Assembly: GCF_024171645.1 (NCBI RefSeq)
Contig: NZ_JALKAC010000001.1
Span: 558,001-622,000 of the forward strand
Source of the DNA: Flavobacterium sp. HSC-32F16
Lineage (GTDB): Bacteria > Bacteroidota > Bacteroidia > Flavobacteriales > Flavobacteriaceae
Length of the DNA: 64,000 nucleotides
Reading direction: 5' to 3'
Part shown: one piece after another, positions 7,265 to 17,962 of the stretch
How the letters are laid out: each line of letters starts with the position of its first letter
How positions within the stretch are numbered: position 1 is the first letter of the stretch
Notes under the pieces: generated by a model
The model's database searches: none
Seen by the model: the letters and a program-made list of their open reading frames with translations, nothing else
Told to the model about the DNA's origin: nothing
Translations under genes and position numbers: made by a program

Positions 7265-10200
7265 AATATCGTGTTTTCTAATCTTTAATCAAACCACAAC
7301 GGTATAATTACCTATGTTTATCTTTTGGCGAATATCGTGTTTTCTAATCTTTAATCAAACCACAACAGCTATTGAATTAAATATAACCCCAAACTTAATA
7401 TCGTGTTTTCTAATCTTTAATCAAACCACAACTCTTTAATAAAACATCTGAAGAGTAATTCAAATATCGTGTTTTCTAATCTTTAATCAAACCACAACGA
7501 TAGAATAGAATATTGGTTAGATAGAATAAATATCGTGTTTTCTAATCTTTAATCAAACCACAACAAAGCCATTGCGTTACCTGTGAAAGTACCAATATCG
7601 TGTTTTCTAATCTTTAATCAAACCACAACAATTATTGTTGACGAATGCCATTTGCTGTCAATATCGTGTTTTCTAATCTTTAATCAAACCACAACTGGTT
7701 AAATTTATCGTGCTTCTGTCATAATAATATCGTGTTTTCTAATCTTTAATCAAACCACAACAGATACATGATACACCGGTACGGGTAGTTAAATATCGTG
7801 TTTTCTAATCTTTAATCAAACCACAACAAGGCTATATATCGAAGCTTAAGCCGCAATAATATCGTGTTTTCTAATCTTTAATCAAACCACAACCAGTCAA
7901 TTTTAGTAACAGGATCAAAATTTAATATCGTGTTTTCTAATCTTTAATCAAACCACAACTCTCTATCTGATGATAAGAAATTAAGTTTAATATCGTGTTT
8001 TCTAATCTTTAATCAAACCACAACCTGATACCACATTTTAGCCGTGTCATTAAAAATATCGTGTTTTCTAATCTTTAATCAAACCACAACTTCGATTATC
8101 TGTTCCCCAAGCATATCAAGAATATCGTGTTTTCTAATCTTTAATCAAACCACAACTGTATAAGTTTCTGAATTTCTTTATCTGAAATATCGTGTTTTCT
8201 AATCTTTAATCAAACCACAACACCGCGGAAGTTATGGAAATTGAGAAGTTTAATATCGTGTTTTCTAATCTTTAATCAAACCACAACACCAACATCCGAT
8301 AATTCAACATCATTAATAATATCGTGTTTTCTAATCTTTAATCAAACCACAACCTAACTAATGTCGCTATGACTGATCCTATTAATATCGTGTTTTCTAA
8401 TCTTTAATCAAACCACAACATATATAACCGTCTTCCACGCCTTCCAAAAAATATCGTGTTTTCTAATCTTTAATCAAACCACAACTAGTATTGCCATATC
8501 TTACAACAAAGATGAAATATCGTGTTTTCTAATCTTTAATCAAACCACAACAATATCTCCTTTTCTAACTCTTTCGTAATTAATATCGTGTTTTCTAATC
8601 TTTAATCAAACCACAACGGTACTGCCTGAAACATTTACAGGTCAAATAATATCGTGTTTTCTAATCTTTAATCAAACCACAACGTTTCCTGGTGACCTTT
8701 GTAATGTGCATTGAATATCGTGTTTTCTAATCTTTAATCAAACCACAACTATAACAAGACCTTTATTGAAAAGCCAAGCAATATCGTGTTTTCTAATCTT
8801 TAATCAAACCACAACGTCTTGTGTCATGGTTTTATAAGAGTTTAAAATATCGTGTTTTCTAATCTTTAATCAAACCACAACCTCTAATAATACTTTAATA
8901 GGTTCGTATCTAATATCGTGTTTTCTAATCTTTAATCAAACCACAACTCTTTTGTTACAATTAAATTACCTGTAATTAATATCGTGTTTTCTAATCTTTA
9001 ATCAAACCACAACATCCGGTATTGTCGGGGTTTTGGTTTCGCAAATATCGTGTTTTCTAATCTTTAATCAAACCACAACACTTGTAAAGGCTTGGAAGGA
9101 AAAAGACGAATATCGTGTTTTCTAATCTTTAATCAAACCACAACAAAAAAGATCGCAGACGCTGAACTTATACGAATATCGTGTTTTCTAATCTTTAATC
9201 AAACCACAACTCTACATCAGAATGTTTTTTTCTCCAAGCAAATATCGTGTTTTCTAATCTTTAATCAAACCACAACTATTTGGAGTAACTATGATAAGCT
9301 TCAAAGAATATCGTGTTTTCTAATCTTTAATCAAACCACAACACCAATACTAAAAATTAAAAATTATGAAATAATATCGTGTTTTCTAATCTTTAATCAA
9401 ACCACAACCTATGTTTTAATTTTATGCTAATGTAGTTAAATATCGTGTTTTCTAATCTTTAATCAAACCACAACTTTTTGTGCTATACTGTTCATCTTTA
9501 TTTAAATATCGTGTTTTCTAATCTTTAATCAAACCACAACAACCATAGCTTGCCATTGCGACTGCGCAATAATATCGTGTTTTCTAATCTTTAATCAAAC
9601 CACAACTCTCTCTGGCTTTATTGTTTTCGTGAATGTAATATCGTGTTTTCTAATCTTTAATCAAACCACAACGATCTTGTGTTTGAACAGCCAATTCTAA
9701 ACAATATCGTGTTTTCTAATCTTTAATCAAACCACAACCTCGGCTTGTATGCTTATAACCGGAGTAGCAATATCGTGTTTTCTAATCTTTAATCAAACCA
9801 CAACAAAATGTAGGAATAGTATTAACGATTATCAAATATCGTGTTTTCTAATCTTTAATCAAACCACAACGCGTTCATCAAATGGATTAAACCTATTTTC
9901 AATATCGTGTTTTCTAATCTTTAATCAAACCACAACTAGTATGGTTTCTTTAGAAGAAATGTCTTTAATATCGTGTTTTCTAATCTTTAATCAAACCACA
10001 ACAATACAATTTAGGTAATGGCAAAACAGGAAAATATCGTGTTTTCTAATCTTTAATCAAACCACAACTTTTTTCAACTCATCAGTTTTCCTTACAAGAA
10101 TATCGTGTTTTCTAATCTTTAATCAAACCACAACCATTAGCTCTTGTTGTGTTTTCATCATTCCAATATCGTGTTTTCTAATCTTTAATCAAACCACAAC

Positions 10201-12966
10201 ATGTGGCGGCGGCGGTTCAATATCATTTACAATATCGTGTTTTCTAATCTTTAATCAAACCACAACTGATACGAATGTTGTAAACGGTAGTTATGTAATA
10301 TCGTGTTTTCTAATCTTTAATCAAACCACAACCGGCTCCTTTTAAACCATTTTCTGCCAATAAATATCGTGTTTTCTAATCTTTAATCAAACCACAACCT
10401 GATTTACCTGTAATTGAAACTTTATCCAAATATCGTGTTTTCTAATCTTTAATCAAACCACAACTATTATCGGACAACACGAAAACTTAAAAAAAATATC
10501 GTGTTTTCTAATCTTTAATCAAACCACAACAGATAATTTAGACGCAATCAGCGACATAATAATATCGTGTTTTCTAATCTTTAATCAAACCACAACCAAG
10601 TAATGTTGTATTGTCTGAACAATTTCAATATCGTGTTTTCTAATCTTTAATCAAACCACAACACATTGTGACGTTATTGTATCAAATGCCATAATATCGT
10701 GTTTTCTAATCTTTAATCAAACCACAACTAGTGAACGTCAAGAACCTAGTTATCAAAAAATATCGTGTTTTCTAATCTTTAATCAAACCACAACAATAAT
10801 TTAATAAAACTAGCCAAAAATGAAATATCGTGTTTTCTAATCTTTAATCAAACCACAACTGCAAAGCCAAAAGTTGTTACTAAGATTAAAATATCGTGTT
10901 TTCTAATCTTTAATCAAACCACAACGATAATTATATTTTCCTGCTCAGATATAGAAATATCGTGTTTTCTAATCTTTAATCAAACCACAACCTGATTTAC
11001 CTGTTATATAAACTTTGTCGAAATATCGTGTTTTCTAATCTTTAATCAAACCACAACCAGCTAAAATCATTAACTTTTCTTTAGTTGAATATCGTGTTTT
11101 CTAATCTTTAATCAAACCACAACTTCCTTTGCCTCCTAGTGCTACTGTTCTCAAATATCGTGTTTTCTAATCTTTAATCAAACCACAACCAACTTTGTAA
11201 AATCAAATGATTCCACTTTAATATCGTGTTTTCTAATCTTTAATCAAACCACAACTACAATAGCATCTTATTTAGGGCAATCAGAATATCGTGTTTTCTA
11301 ATCTTTAATCAAACCACAACTGTGGATAAAATGGATAAAACGCTGAACAAAATATCGTGTTTTCTAATCTTTAATCAAACCACAACAATCAACTACTTTT
11401 CCCCAAACACCATTTCAATATCGTGTTTTCTAATCTTTAATCAAACCACAACCGAATTCTTTATATTTCGGATGCTCTTCTAAATATCGTGTTTTCTAAT
11501 CTTTAATCAAACCACAACGTAAAGATCGCTTTCGATTATATCTTTGGAAATATCGTGTTTTCTAATCTTTAATCAAACCACAACTTATTTACTGCACGAA
11601 AATACAGAAATCGAAATATCGTGTTTTCTAATCTTTAATCAAACCACAACTATAACCTATGAACGTGATATACGTATCAAATATCGTGTTTTCTAATCTT
11701 TAATCAAACCACAACTTCTTCCTATTGCTTGTCCTGCGTTAGGGTAATATCGTGTTTTCTAATCTTTAATCAAACCACAACTATCTAAGTTCATACCCTA
11801 CACCGTGTTAGAATATCGTGTTTTCTAATCTTTAATCAAACCACAACAACCGCGGGCGATACGTTCACACTGGACGGAATATCGTGTTTTCTAATCTTTA
11901 ATCAAACCACAACGTAGAATGTGAAAGAGTTGGCCGCGCGCACAATATCGTGTTTTCTAATCTTTAATCAAACCACAACCATTCTTTCAGAAATTGCAGG
12001 CGTGATATAATATCGTGTTTTCTAATCTTTAATCAAACCACAACTTATACGCTAGAAGGAATAAGCGCGCCAAAAATATCGTGTTTTCTAATCTTTAATC
12101 AAACCACAACCGACATTTTCAAACTTTAAGAAATCAATATAATATCGTGTTTTCTAATCTTTAATCAAACCACAACTTCCTTGTTTACGCTGTCGTAAAT
12201 TCTTACAATATCGTGTTTTCTAATCTTTAATCAAACCACAACATTTAGAGAAGAAGCAAGGCTTTATACTACAATATCGTGTTTTCTAATCTTTAATCAA
12301 ACCACAACTGTTACGCATGAGTGGGAGGGAGAAGGTGGAATATCGTGTTTTCTAATCTTTAATCAAACCACAACAAATCAATTGGTTTTTGCTGAGTAGT
12401 TTTAATATCGTGTTTTCTAATCTTTAATCAAACCACAACCACCCATTACATATTGATAATCTAACTCTAAATATCGTGTTTTCTAATCTTTAATCAAACC
12501 ACAACACCTTTGAATTCAATGATGTTGAACATTTGAATATCGTGTTTTCTAATCTTTAATCAAACCACAACGAATAGAAAGTATAGAATCAATTGAATTT
12601 GAATATCGTGTTTTCTAATCTTTAATCAAACCACAACAGGGGTGACAACTTCTCAGACCATTTTTTAATATCGTGTTTTCTAATCTTTAATCAAACCACA
12701 ACTACTGCTGTTAAATTTGCCTGTATAGATTTAATATCGTGTTTTCTAATCTTTAATCAAACCACAACTACCTGTAACGACTTCGTCGCGCCAGTATTAA
12801 TATCGTGTTTTCTAATCTTTAATCAAACCACAACTTTTCTGGGTATCTGCCAGTTTTTTAGCGGAATATCGTGTTTTCTAATCTTTAATCAAACCACAAC
12901 GGTACTGCAAGAATGTGAGTACTTCTGTAAAATATCGTGTTTTCTAATCTTTAATCAAACCACAAC
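7265..12966 (-). CRISPR. Type II-C CRISPR array: 87 repeats, 86 spacers
   Basis: I located every repeat start: 87 copies of a 36-bp repeat separated by 76 spacers of 30 bp and 10 of 29 bp. In the crRNA sense the repeat begins GTTGTGGTTTGATTAAAG and ends AAAACACGATATT. All copies look identical, including both outermost ones. The tracrRNA at 17831 reads like the plus strand of the repeat, so the crRNAs come from the minus strand: transcription runs leftward and the leader is the 89 bp between 12967 and cas9. Spacers near 12930 are therefore expected to be the youngest. Two spacers (10399-10428 and 10992-11021) are near-duplicates. Confidence 0.99.
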
Positions 12967-13030
12967 GGAAAATCCGCTACAGAAAATCGGAACGATTTTC
13001 CGTTGTGGTTTGAGAGGTTTAAGATTAAAA
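12955..13030 (-). repeat. Leader inverted repeat with a second, diverged anti-repeat
   Basis: Bases 12955-12974 (end of the leader-proximal repeat plus GGAAAATC) and 12994-13013 are perfect reverse complements over 20 bp, with a 19-nt loop. The right arm continues into a diverged inverted copy of the repeat (GTTGTGGTTTGA, then an insertion, then AAGATTAAAA, 13002-13030). An alternative 8-bp hairpin, GAAAATCG (12982-12989) with CGATTTTC (12993-13000), excludes the long stem. In a leftward transcript the anti-repeat would fold onto the first repeat in cis. It has no nexus or terminator, unlike the real tracrRNA. It could instead be a Cas1-Cas2 docking or terminator structure. Confidence 0.8.
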
Positions 13031-13055
13031 GTATGTCAAAGAACTTAATTAATCT

Positions 13056-16000
13056 TTATTTATTCTCAATTTTTCCAAAAATAGAAACTGTAACTTTGAT
13101 TGGATTTACTTCTTGAAATTTTTTCATACTTGCAATTCTAACTTCTTGTTCTTTATGTAATACAGTTGAAGCTAAATGGTGTCTAAATGAAAAATCTCCT
13201 TCAGATATTTTTTGAACCCTATATAAATGTTTACTCAAAAACGCTTCATTTCCAACATTATCTCTATATTCATCATCAGTAAGCCCTAATATAAACATAT
13301 CATTTTCTTGAAAAGTTAATAACATTTCTTTTGGATATGGCTCTCCAAATGTTGACGCAGGCAACTTATATATTTCATCATTTTGCTTTTTTCTTTCAAC
13401 CACATTCCAAAAATTAGTTATTCCATCCTTTACTTCATCTTTTTCATTCTTATATATAATAACATGATGATTATTCCTTGGATTTACAAATTGTTTGATG
13501 GAGGGCTTTAATTGTTGTGCATTCCCCATTTCCTCTGAAACTCGTACTTTTTTAATTGGAACTCTTTCTCCATTTTTATTAGGTAAAGTATATAAATTCC
13601 TTGTCTTAATTTTTAAAAATTCAATTTCCTTTTTTAATTGTTCATCTTCAAAATCCGTTTTTGTTGTTTTTATTTGTTTAGTCAATTTCTCAATTTCCTT
13701 AAAGAGTTGAACTTCTGCTTTTCTAGCTTTAATAATAATTTCACGGATTTTTACATCTACAATTTTATTAATTTGTTTATCTGTCACAAGACTCTCTACA
13801 GATTTGCGAATATGATATCCTTCTTTCCCACTTGGTGGAATTACCTTTCCATAAAAGTTTTCCATATGTAATTGTCCTCGTACAGCCTGACCAACACTCA
13901 AATAACTCTTTCCGTCCTTGACAATCTTTTTTCTAACTTCTACAAGTATGTTTCTGTTCTGTTTATGAGAAATCAATATTTTACTAATTACATCTGTTGC
14001 GTCAGTATGAAATCCATTCCAAGGTTCTGGAAAATCCAATTGCTCTTTTTCGTATTCATTACCTCTCTTTTTATTTTCAACAGAAGCATTGTATTTACTC
14101 AATTCCTGAAAATATCTTTCCTTCGTTAAAGCAATGACTAAAGCGTCAAGTGCGTGATGCCTATGATCTTCTCTATTCTTTTTTGGATCAAACTTAATTT
14201 CGCCTGTATACTTATCAACCCATACTATTCCCTCTACCAACGTTTGCCCATCTTCAAGTTTTGGAGCCTCGTTCTTAACATCATAATAATCTTTGACTTC
14301 AGAAATTATATCAAACAATACCCAATACCTTCCTTTTCCGTCCTTCATTTCAAACTGATGCTGGTTGTCCATTTCCGAGACAAAAATACCATCATCGTTT
14401 GTAGTCCCTTCAATTAATATTTGATAATCATTAAGAATAGGTCTTTCGTTGACTGCTCTTTCAAAATCAACTTTTTCAAAATCAACATCAATTAGTAGCC
14501 AATATTTACCATCTAATTCAGTGGTTTCACACTGATAAATATAGGATGAGAAAATACCTTCTTTTACTTCTCCAAAAAGCAATAATTGTTTTCCATTCTT
14601 TTTAGGTTGATCCTCTTTATTAGGTGCTTCAAATTTCTTTTTCAAGATGGAGAATTTAGCCCAATAAGTACCATTATCTCTTCCCGAAGCATTTATTAGG
14701 CCCAATCCTTCATTTTTAAACTTTTCTTTTTCAACTTTGCCTCTTAATACGATTTCTTCTTCAGATGCTTCTGGTTTATCTCTAAAAACTCTAACAACAT
14801 CTTTGGGTTCTGATATTTTTAACTTTGCCCAATATTCACCATTTTTGAGTTCTGGAGTTTCCATCTGAAAATTGACGTATTTGACACTAGATTTGAAAAT
14901 TCCTTTATCAACATTTCCGAATAATGTAGTTTCATCATTTTCTAATTCTGGTTTTGAATTGTAAATTCTTTGGGAAACTACTGCCTTATTATCTGCATTC
15001 AGAACAACATAATGGGGTATATGTTTATTTTCAGCAATGTACAAATCTGGAATATCAACCGTAAATGTGGGTTGTAAAATATTGTTCAATCCCCAAAGTT
15101 TTCTGAGCTCAGCCGTTAACCCACCTGGCATTACACGAACATCATCACAAACTTGCGAAAGTATTTCATTTGTTTTTTTACTGATATACCTTGTGTCATT
15201 TAATTGTCTTTCAATAAAATCATTCTTCTCAAATTTTGTTTTAGAGGTAAATTTCTTTGCTTTTGAGTAAGGCAATAATTTAAACACACGATACTCGATT
15301 TCTTCCCAAGTTTTAGCACCGCCCCACAAATTAGAATCCTTGTTTAATTGATAAAAATCATACGGCGTCCTTTCTCCTTTCAATCCATTAAATTTTGCAT
15401 CGCAAAGTGTTTTGTTTGCAAAACTATCATCGAGGGAAACACTTCTTGGGATAATATGCTCAATCTGAATTTTATTTTCTCTTCCTAAAACATCTGAAAT
15501 ATTGATTGTTTTATTAGTATAAGGACAAACTGCAATTGTACCACGTTCCTGCATTTCTTTATACAATAAAACTTTTTGAATATTTTCCCTACTGTGTTTT
15601 AATCCAAATTCTGTTAGAAGTTGCCTAGCTTCATCATTTTTCTTGGTATTATCAGCAATTTTATAACCTAATTCCTGTCTTTTTGTTTTATTATTTTTTA
15701 AATCCCGTCCTAGCTCTACTCTTATCTGGTCAAATGCCTGATATGTCTTTAATAATTCATTAACTAACCTCTTTACTTCATTAACGCCTTGCTGAACTAT
15801 TGGGTTCCTTAAATTTTCAATTTCTCCAATTCTATCCTTTTTCTCAACCTTTTCAATTTCTTGACTATGATGATAAAATTTTCTAAATCTTTTATCATTT
15901 TCAACAAAACCGTATTTATTTTCAATCAGGTACTCTTTTATTTTCTCAATTGCATCTCCCTCCTTGTTATATTTAAGTTTCAATATAGAAATAATATCTT

Positions 16001-17723
16001 TCTCAAATTGCTGATGATCATTTTTATAAATTTCCCATTTATGACCAAAGGCATTCCTGACACCTCCAAGAATTACAGCATCACTAAACCTTTTGCCCTG
16101 TTTTAAATAGGGTAAAATATTTTTTATAGCTTTTAATGATACATTGGAATAACCTTCTTTTAAATTAATTTTAGCAACTTTATTTATATTTATTTCTTCT
16201 AAAGCAAAATCAACAGAAAGCTTCTTTACTAGTAAATCATTATCTTGAAAATAATGAAAACAGTGCCAAATTTTTTCAAATCCATATTCAACAACTTCTT
16301 TACCATTAACAGAATTAACATGCTCCTTTCTTAACACTGATTCAGAAAAAATTGAATTTAAATTTTTAATACTATAATTACCTGGAACCTTCTGATCATC
16401 AGAATAATTAAATTTTTCATATTCTAGTTTCAGTTTCTTCTTTATCTCAGAAAAACTAAAATTGCTGTCTTTTGAATTTATTAAATCCAAAACCTGAAGT
16501 CGCTGACTTTCTTCCAATCTTTGTTTTTTTCCATATTCAATATTATTAATGAATTGGTAGGCTCTAAATTCCTCATATAATGGATGTGATAAATGACAAG
16601 GTGTTTTCCCTTTTTGCAAATATTTGCCATTGTCGTCTTTCAAGTCTGGTTCAAAACGACATTTTGATAACAAGCTTTTTTGCGATTTTAAAGGACGTTG
16701 CCAAAACAAAACACTATCTTGACTTTTAAATTTTAAATTTTCGTCCTCACCCTTTTCAATAATACCCGCTAAAAACTCTTTAAAAGGAATTTCAGAAGCT
16801 ACTTTTATTAGATATTTTTTACTTGAAATATTGCCTGTATTATTCTCTAATAAATTAATGGCAACATTTTCAATTCCTTTTGACTTTATAAGATATTCTA
16901 GTTTTCTTTTATTTCTATTATTTTTTTCAATATCACCGTTAAGAAATATATTTTTATTCTTGAATACATTTTTCTTATCCAGTCCTAAATGGCTTTCTTG
17001 TCTATTCCAAATGGCTTCAAATTCTGCAACATACATATCTCGTAAGGTATAACGTGCTCTAACTCTTAACTCGTTTCCTTCTTCATCAGTAATTAATTTA
17101 TAAGGCTCCCCTTCTTTAGGAAGAATCTCAAATAGATATTTGCCAAGAGTTGAATTTTCAAGTTCTTTTTGAGTTTGCGAGATTCCTATAATATTTTCTT
17201 TTCCTTTATAGATTGCTCCATCGTCTTTTCCCTTACGATTACTTAAAAAACCTCTTCGTTGAATTAAATGGTACAAAACTCTTCCAAACTCATAAAGAGT
17301 CAAATCGTTTTGTAATGCTTTATCTCTTAATTCATAAGGATTTTGCTTTAACCATAAATGGTAAGGATGATTTTCAGGCAAATGAATTTCGGGAGCCATT
17401 CTACCCTCTTTTTTCTTTTGCTTGTCCCATTTACTCCAAATATCAAGTTCTTTATTTGTTAATGGACACATATCAAAAGATAGTAAAGTCCTTAGTAGCT
17501 TTATTTTTCTTAATCTCTTTCTGTAAAATTGCTTTCTTAGCTGTCTGCTATTTCTTCTTTTTGCATTCTTACTTTCTTCTCTATCTCCTTGACCAATTGT
17601 TTTTGCAACAACACCTTCAGGAAATATTCTAACTCCCGAATCAACAATTATTTTTTTTTCATCATCCACAATAGCCCATCCAATGCTATTTGTTCCTAAA
17701 TCTAATCCTAATATTTTTGCCAT
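13056..17723 (-). CDS. cas9: Cas9, subtype II-C, with a five-repeat insertion
   Basis: 1555 residues from the ATG at 17723 (MAKILGLDLGTNSIGWAI); a more upstream ATG at 17861 would run through the tracrRNA and is rejected. RuvC-I D8, an arginine-rich bridge helix near 50-75, RuvC-II E670 (IRVELGRD), HNH H756 (IEHIIPRS) with N779 at the same spacing as in SpCas9, and RuvC-III H1190 and D1193 (HHALDAL) are all present, so both nuclease sites look intact. Between HNH and RuvC-III, about residues 920-1178 hold five tandem beta-rich units of about 50-60 residues (L-x-G-x-V...G-x-F...G-x-YW), which explains the unusual size. It is transcribed toward the array. Confidence 0.98.
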   Translation of the reverse strand: MAKILGLDLGTNSIGWAIVDDEKKIIVDSGVRIFPEGVVAKTIGQGDREESKNAKRRNSRQLRKQFYRKRLRKIKLLRTLLSFDMCPLTNKELDIWSKWDKQKKKEGRMAPEIHLPENHPYHLWLKQNPYELRDKALQNDLTLYEFGRVLYHLIQRRGFLSNRKGKDDGAIYKGKENIIGISQTQKELENSTLGKYLFEILPKEGEPYKLITDEEGNELRVRARYTLRDMYVAEFEAIWNRQESHLGLDKKNVFKNKNIFLNGDIEKNNRNKRKLEYLIKSKGIENVAINLLENNTGNISSKKYLIKVASEIPFKEFLAGIIEKGEDENLKFKSQDSVLFWQRPLKSQKSLLSKCRFEPDLKDDNGKYLQKGKTPCHLSHPLYEEFRAYQFINNIEYGKKQRLEESQRLQVLDLINSKDSNFSFSEIKKKLKLEYEKFNYSDDQKVPGNYSIKNLNSIFSESVLRKEHVNSVNGKEVVEYGFEKIWHCFHYFQDNDLLVKKLSVDFALEEININKVAKINLKEGYSNVSLKAIKNILPYLKQGKRFSDAVILGGVRNAFGHKWEIYKNDHQQFEKDIISILKLKYNKEGDAIEKIKEYLIENKYGFVENDKRFRKFYHHSQEIEKVEKKDRIGEIENLRNPIVQQGVNEVKRLVNELLKTYQAFDQIRVELGRDLKNNKTKRQELGYKIADNTKKNDEARQLLTEFGLKHSRENIQKVLLYKEMQERGTIAVCPYTNKTINISDVLGRENKIQIEHIIPRSVSLDDSFANKTLCDAKFNGLKGERTPYDFYQLNKDSNLWGGAKTWEEIEYRVFKLLPYSKAKKFTSKTKFEKNDFIERQLNDTRYISKKTNEILSQVCDDVRVMPGGLTAELRKLWGLNNILQPTFTVDIPDLYIAENKHIPHYVVLNADNKAVVSQRIYNSKPELENDETTLFGNVDKGIFKSSVKYVNFQMETPELKNGEYWAKLKISEPKDVVRVFRDKPEASEEEIVLRGKVEKEKFKNEGLGLINASGRDNGTYWAKFSILKKKFEAPNKEDQPKKNGKQLLLFGEVKEGIFSSYIYQCETTELDGKYWLLIDVDFEKVDFERAVNERPILNDYQILIEGTTNDDGIFVSEMDNQHQFEMKDGKGRYWVLFDIISEVKDYYDVKNEAPKLEDGQTLVEGIVWVDKYTGEIKFDPKKNREDHRHHALDALVIALTKERYFQELSKYNASVENKKRGNEYEKEQLDFPEPWNGFHTDATDVISKILISHKQNRNILVEVRKKIVKDGKSYLSVGQAVRGQLHMENFYGKVIPPSGKEGYHIRKSVESLVTDKQINKIVDVKIREIIIKARKAEVQLFKEIEKLTKQIKTTKTDFEDEQLKKEIEFLKIKTRNLYTLPNKNGERVPIKKVRVSEEMGNAQQLKPSIKQFVNPRNNHHVIIYKNEKDEVKDGITNFWNVVERKKQNDEIYKLPASTFGEPYPKEMLLTFQENDMFILGLTDDEYRDNVGNEAFLSKHLYRVQKISEGDFSFRHHLASTVLHKEQEVRIASMKKFQEVNPIKVTVSIFGKIENK

Positions 17724-17817
17724 AATAACTCTATTTTTAAAAACAACTTCGAAAGATAAATAAAAAACAATTGACCTCTTTACGGTTTTCCTTTTTCTAA
17801 ATAGAATATTTTTTCTA

Positions 17818-17825
17818 TATATTTG
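17818..17825 (+). promoter_or_regulatory. -7 box of the tracrRNA promoter
   Basis: TATATTTG matches the Bacteroidota -7 consensus TAnnTTTG at every position. A start about 6 nt downstream would begin the RNA near 17831, just before the anti-repeat. No TTG lies at the expected -33 distance. Confidence 0.6.
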
Positions 17826-17830
17826 TAACT

Positions 17831-17920
17831 GATTAAAATTTCTAATCTTTAATCTTATCACAATAAGGCTATATGCCGTAGATGAAAATCTTTAGTCCTG
17901 CTTCGGTGGGACTTTTTTTT
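17831..17920 (+). ncRNA. tracrRNA of the II-C system
   Basis: The anti-repeat at 17839-17864 (TTTCTAATCTTTAATC then TTATCACAAT) pairs with the first 26 nt of the crRNA repeat at 24 positions, counting two G-U pairs, with a two-base mismatch bulge. Downstream are a GGC-TATAT-GCC nexus hairpin, an AGAT-GAAA-ATCT stem with a GNRA loop, and a terminator (17894-17913) with a UUCG loop and eight Ts. It diverges from cas9 and does not overlap its corrected start. The RNA guides RNase III processing of pre-crRNA and loading of Cas9. Confidence 0.9.
17894..17920 (+). terminator. tracrRNA terminator
   Basis: AGTCCTGC pairs with GTGGGACT (8 bp including two G-T pairs) around a TTCG tetraloop, followed directly by a run of eight Ts. 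Confidence 0.9.
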
Positions 17921-17962
17921 ATTATTAATTTTACAGATAAAAAAAGCTCTTATGGCAGAGCT

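Noticed and set aside
9092..10018. Open frames reading ISCFLIFNQTTT over and over inside the array
   Set aside because: They are translations of the CRISPR repeat, kept open only because repeat plus 30-bp spacer is a multiple of three.
12967..13030. Taking the cas9-side anti-repeat as the tracrRNA
   Set aside because: It lacks nexus stems and a terminator and runs straight into the array; the RNA at 17831-17920 has all expected parts.
13495..17632. Several plus-strand frames of 71-139 codons within cas9
   Set aside because: Antisense shadows of a strongly conserved gene, low-complexity and without family resemblance.
17724..17861. 46-residue N-terminal extension of Cas9
   Set aside because: It is basic and unlike any Cas9 start, and it would overlap the tracrRNA and its promoter; MAKILGLDLGTNS is the normal beginning.
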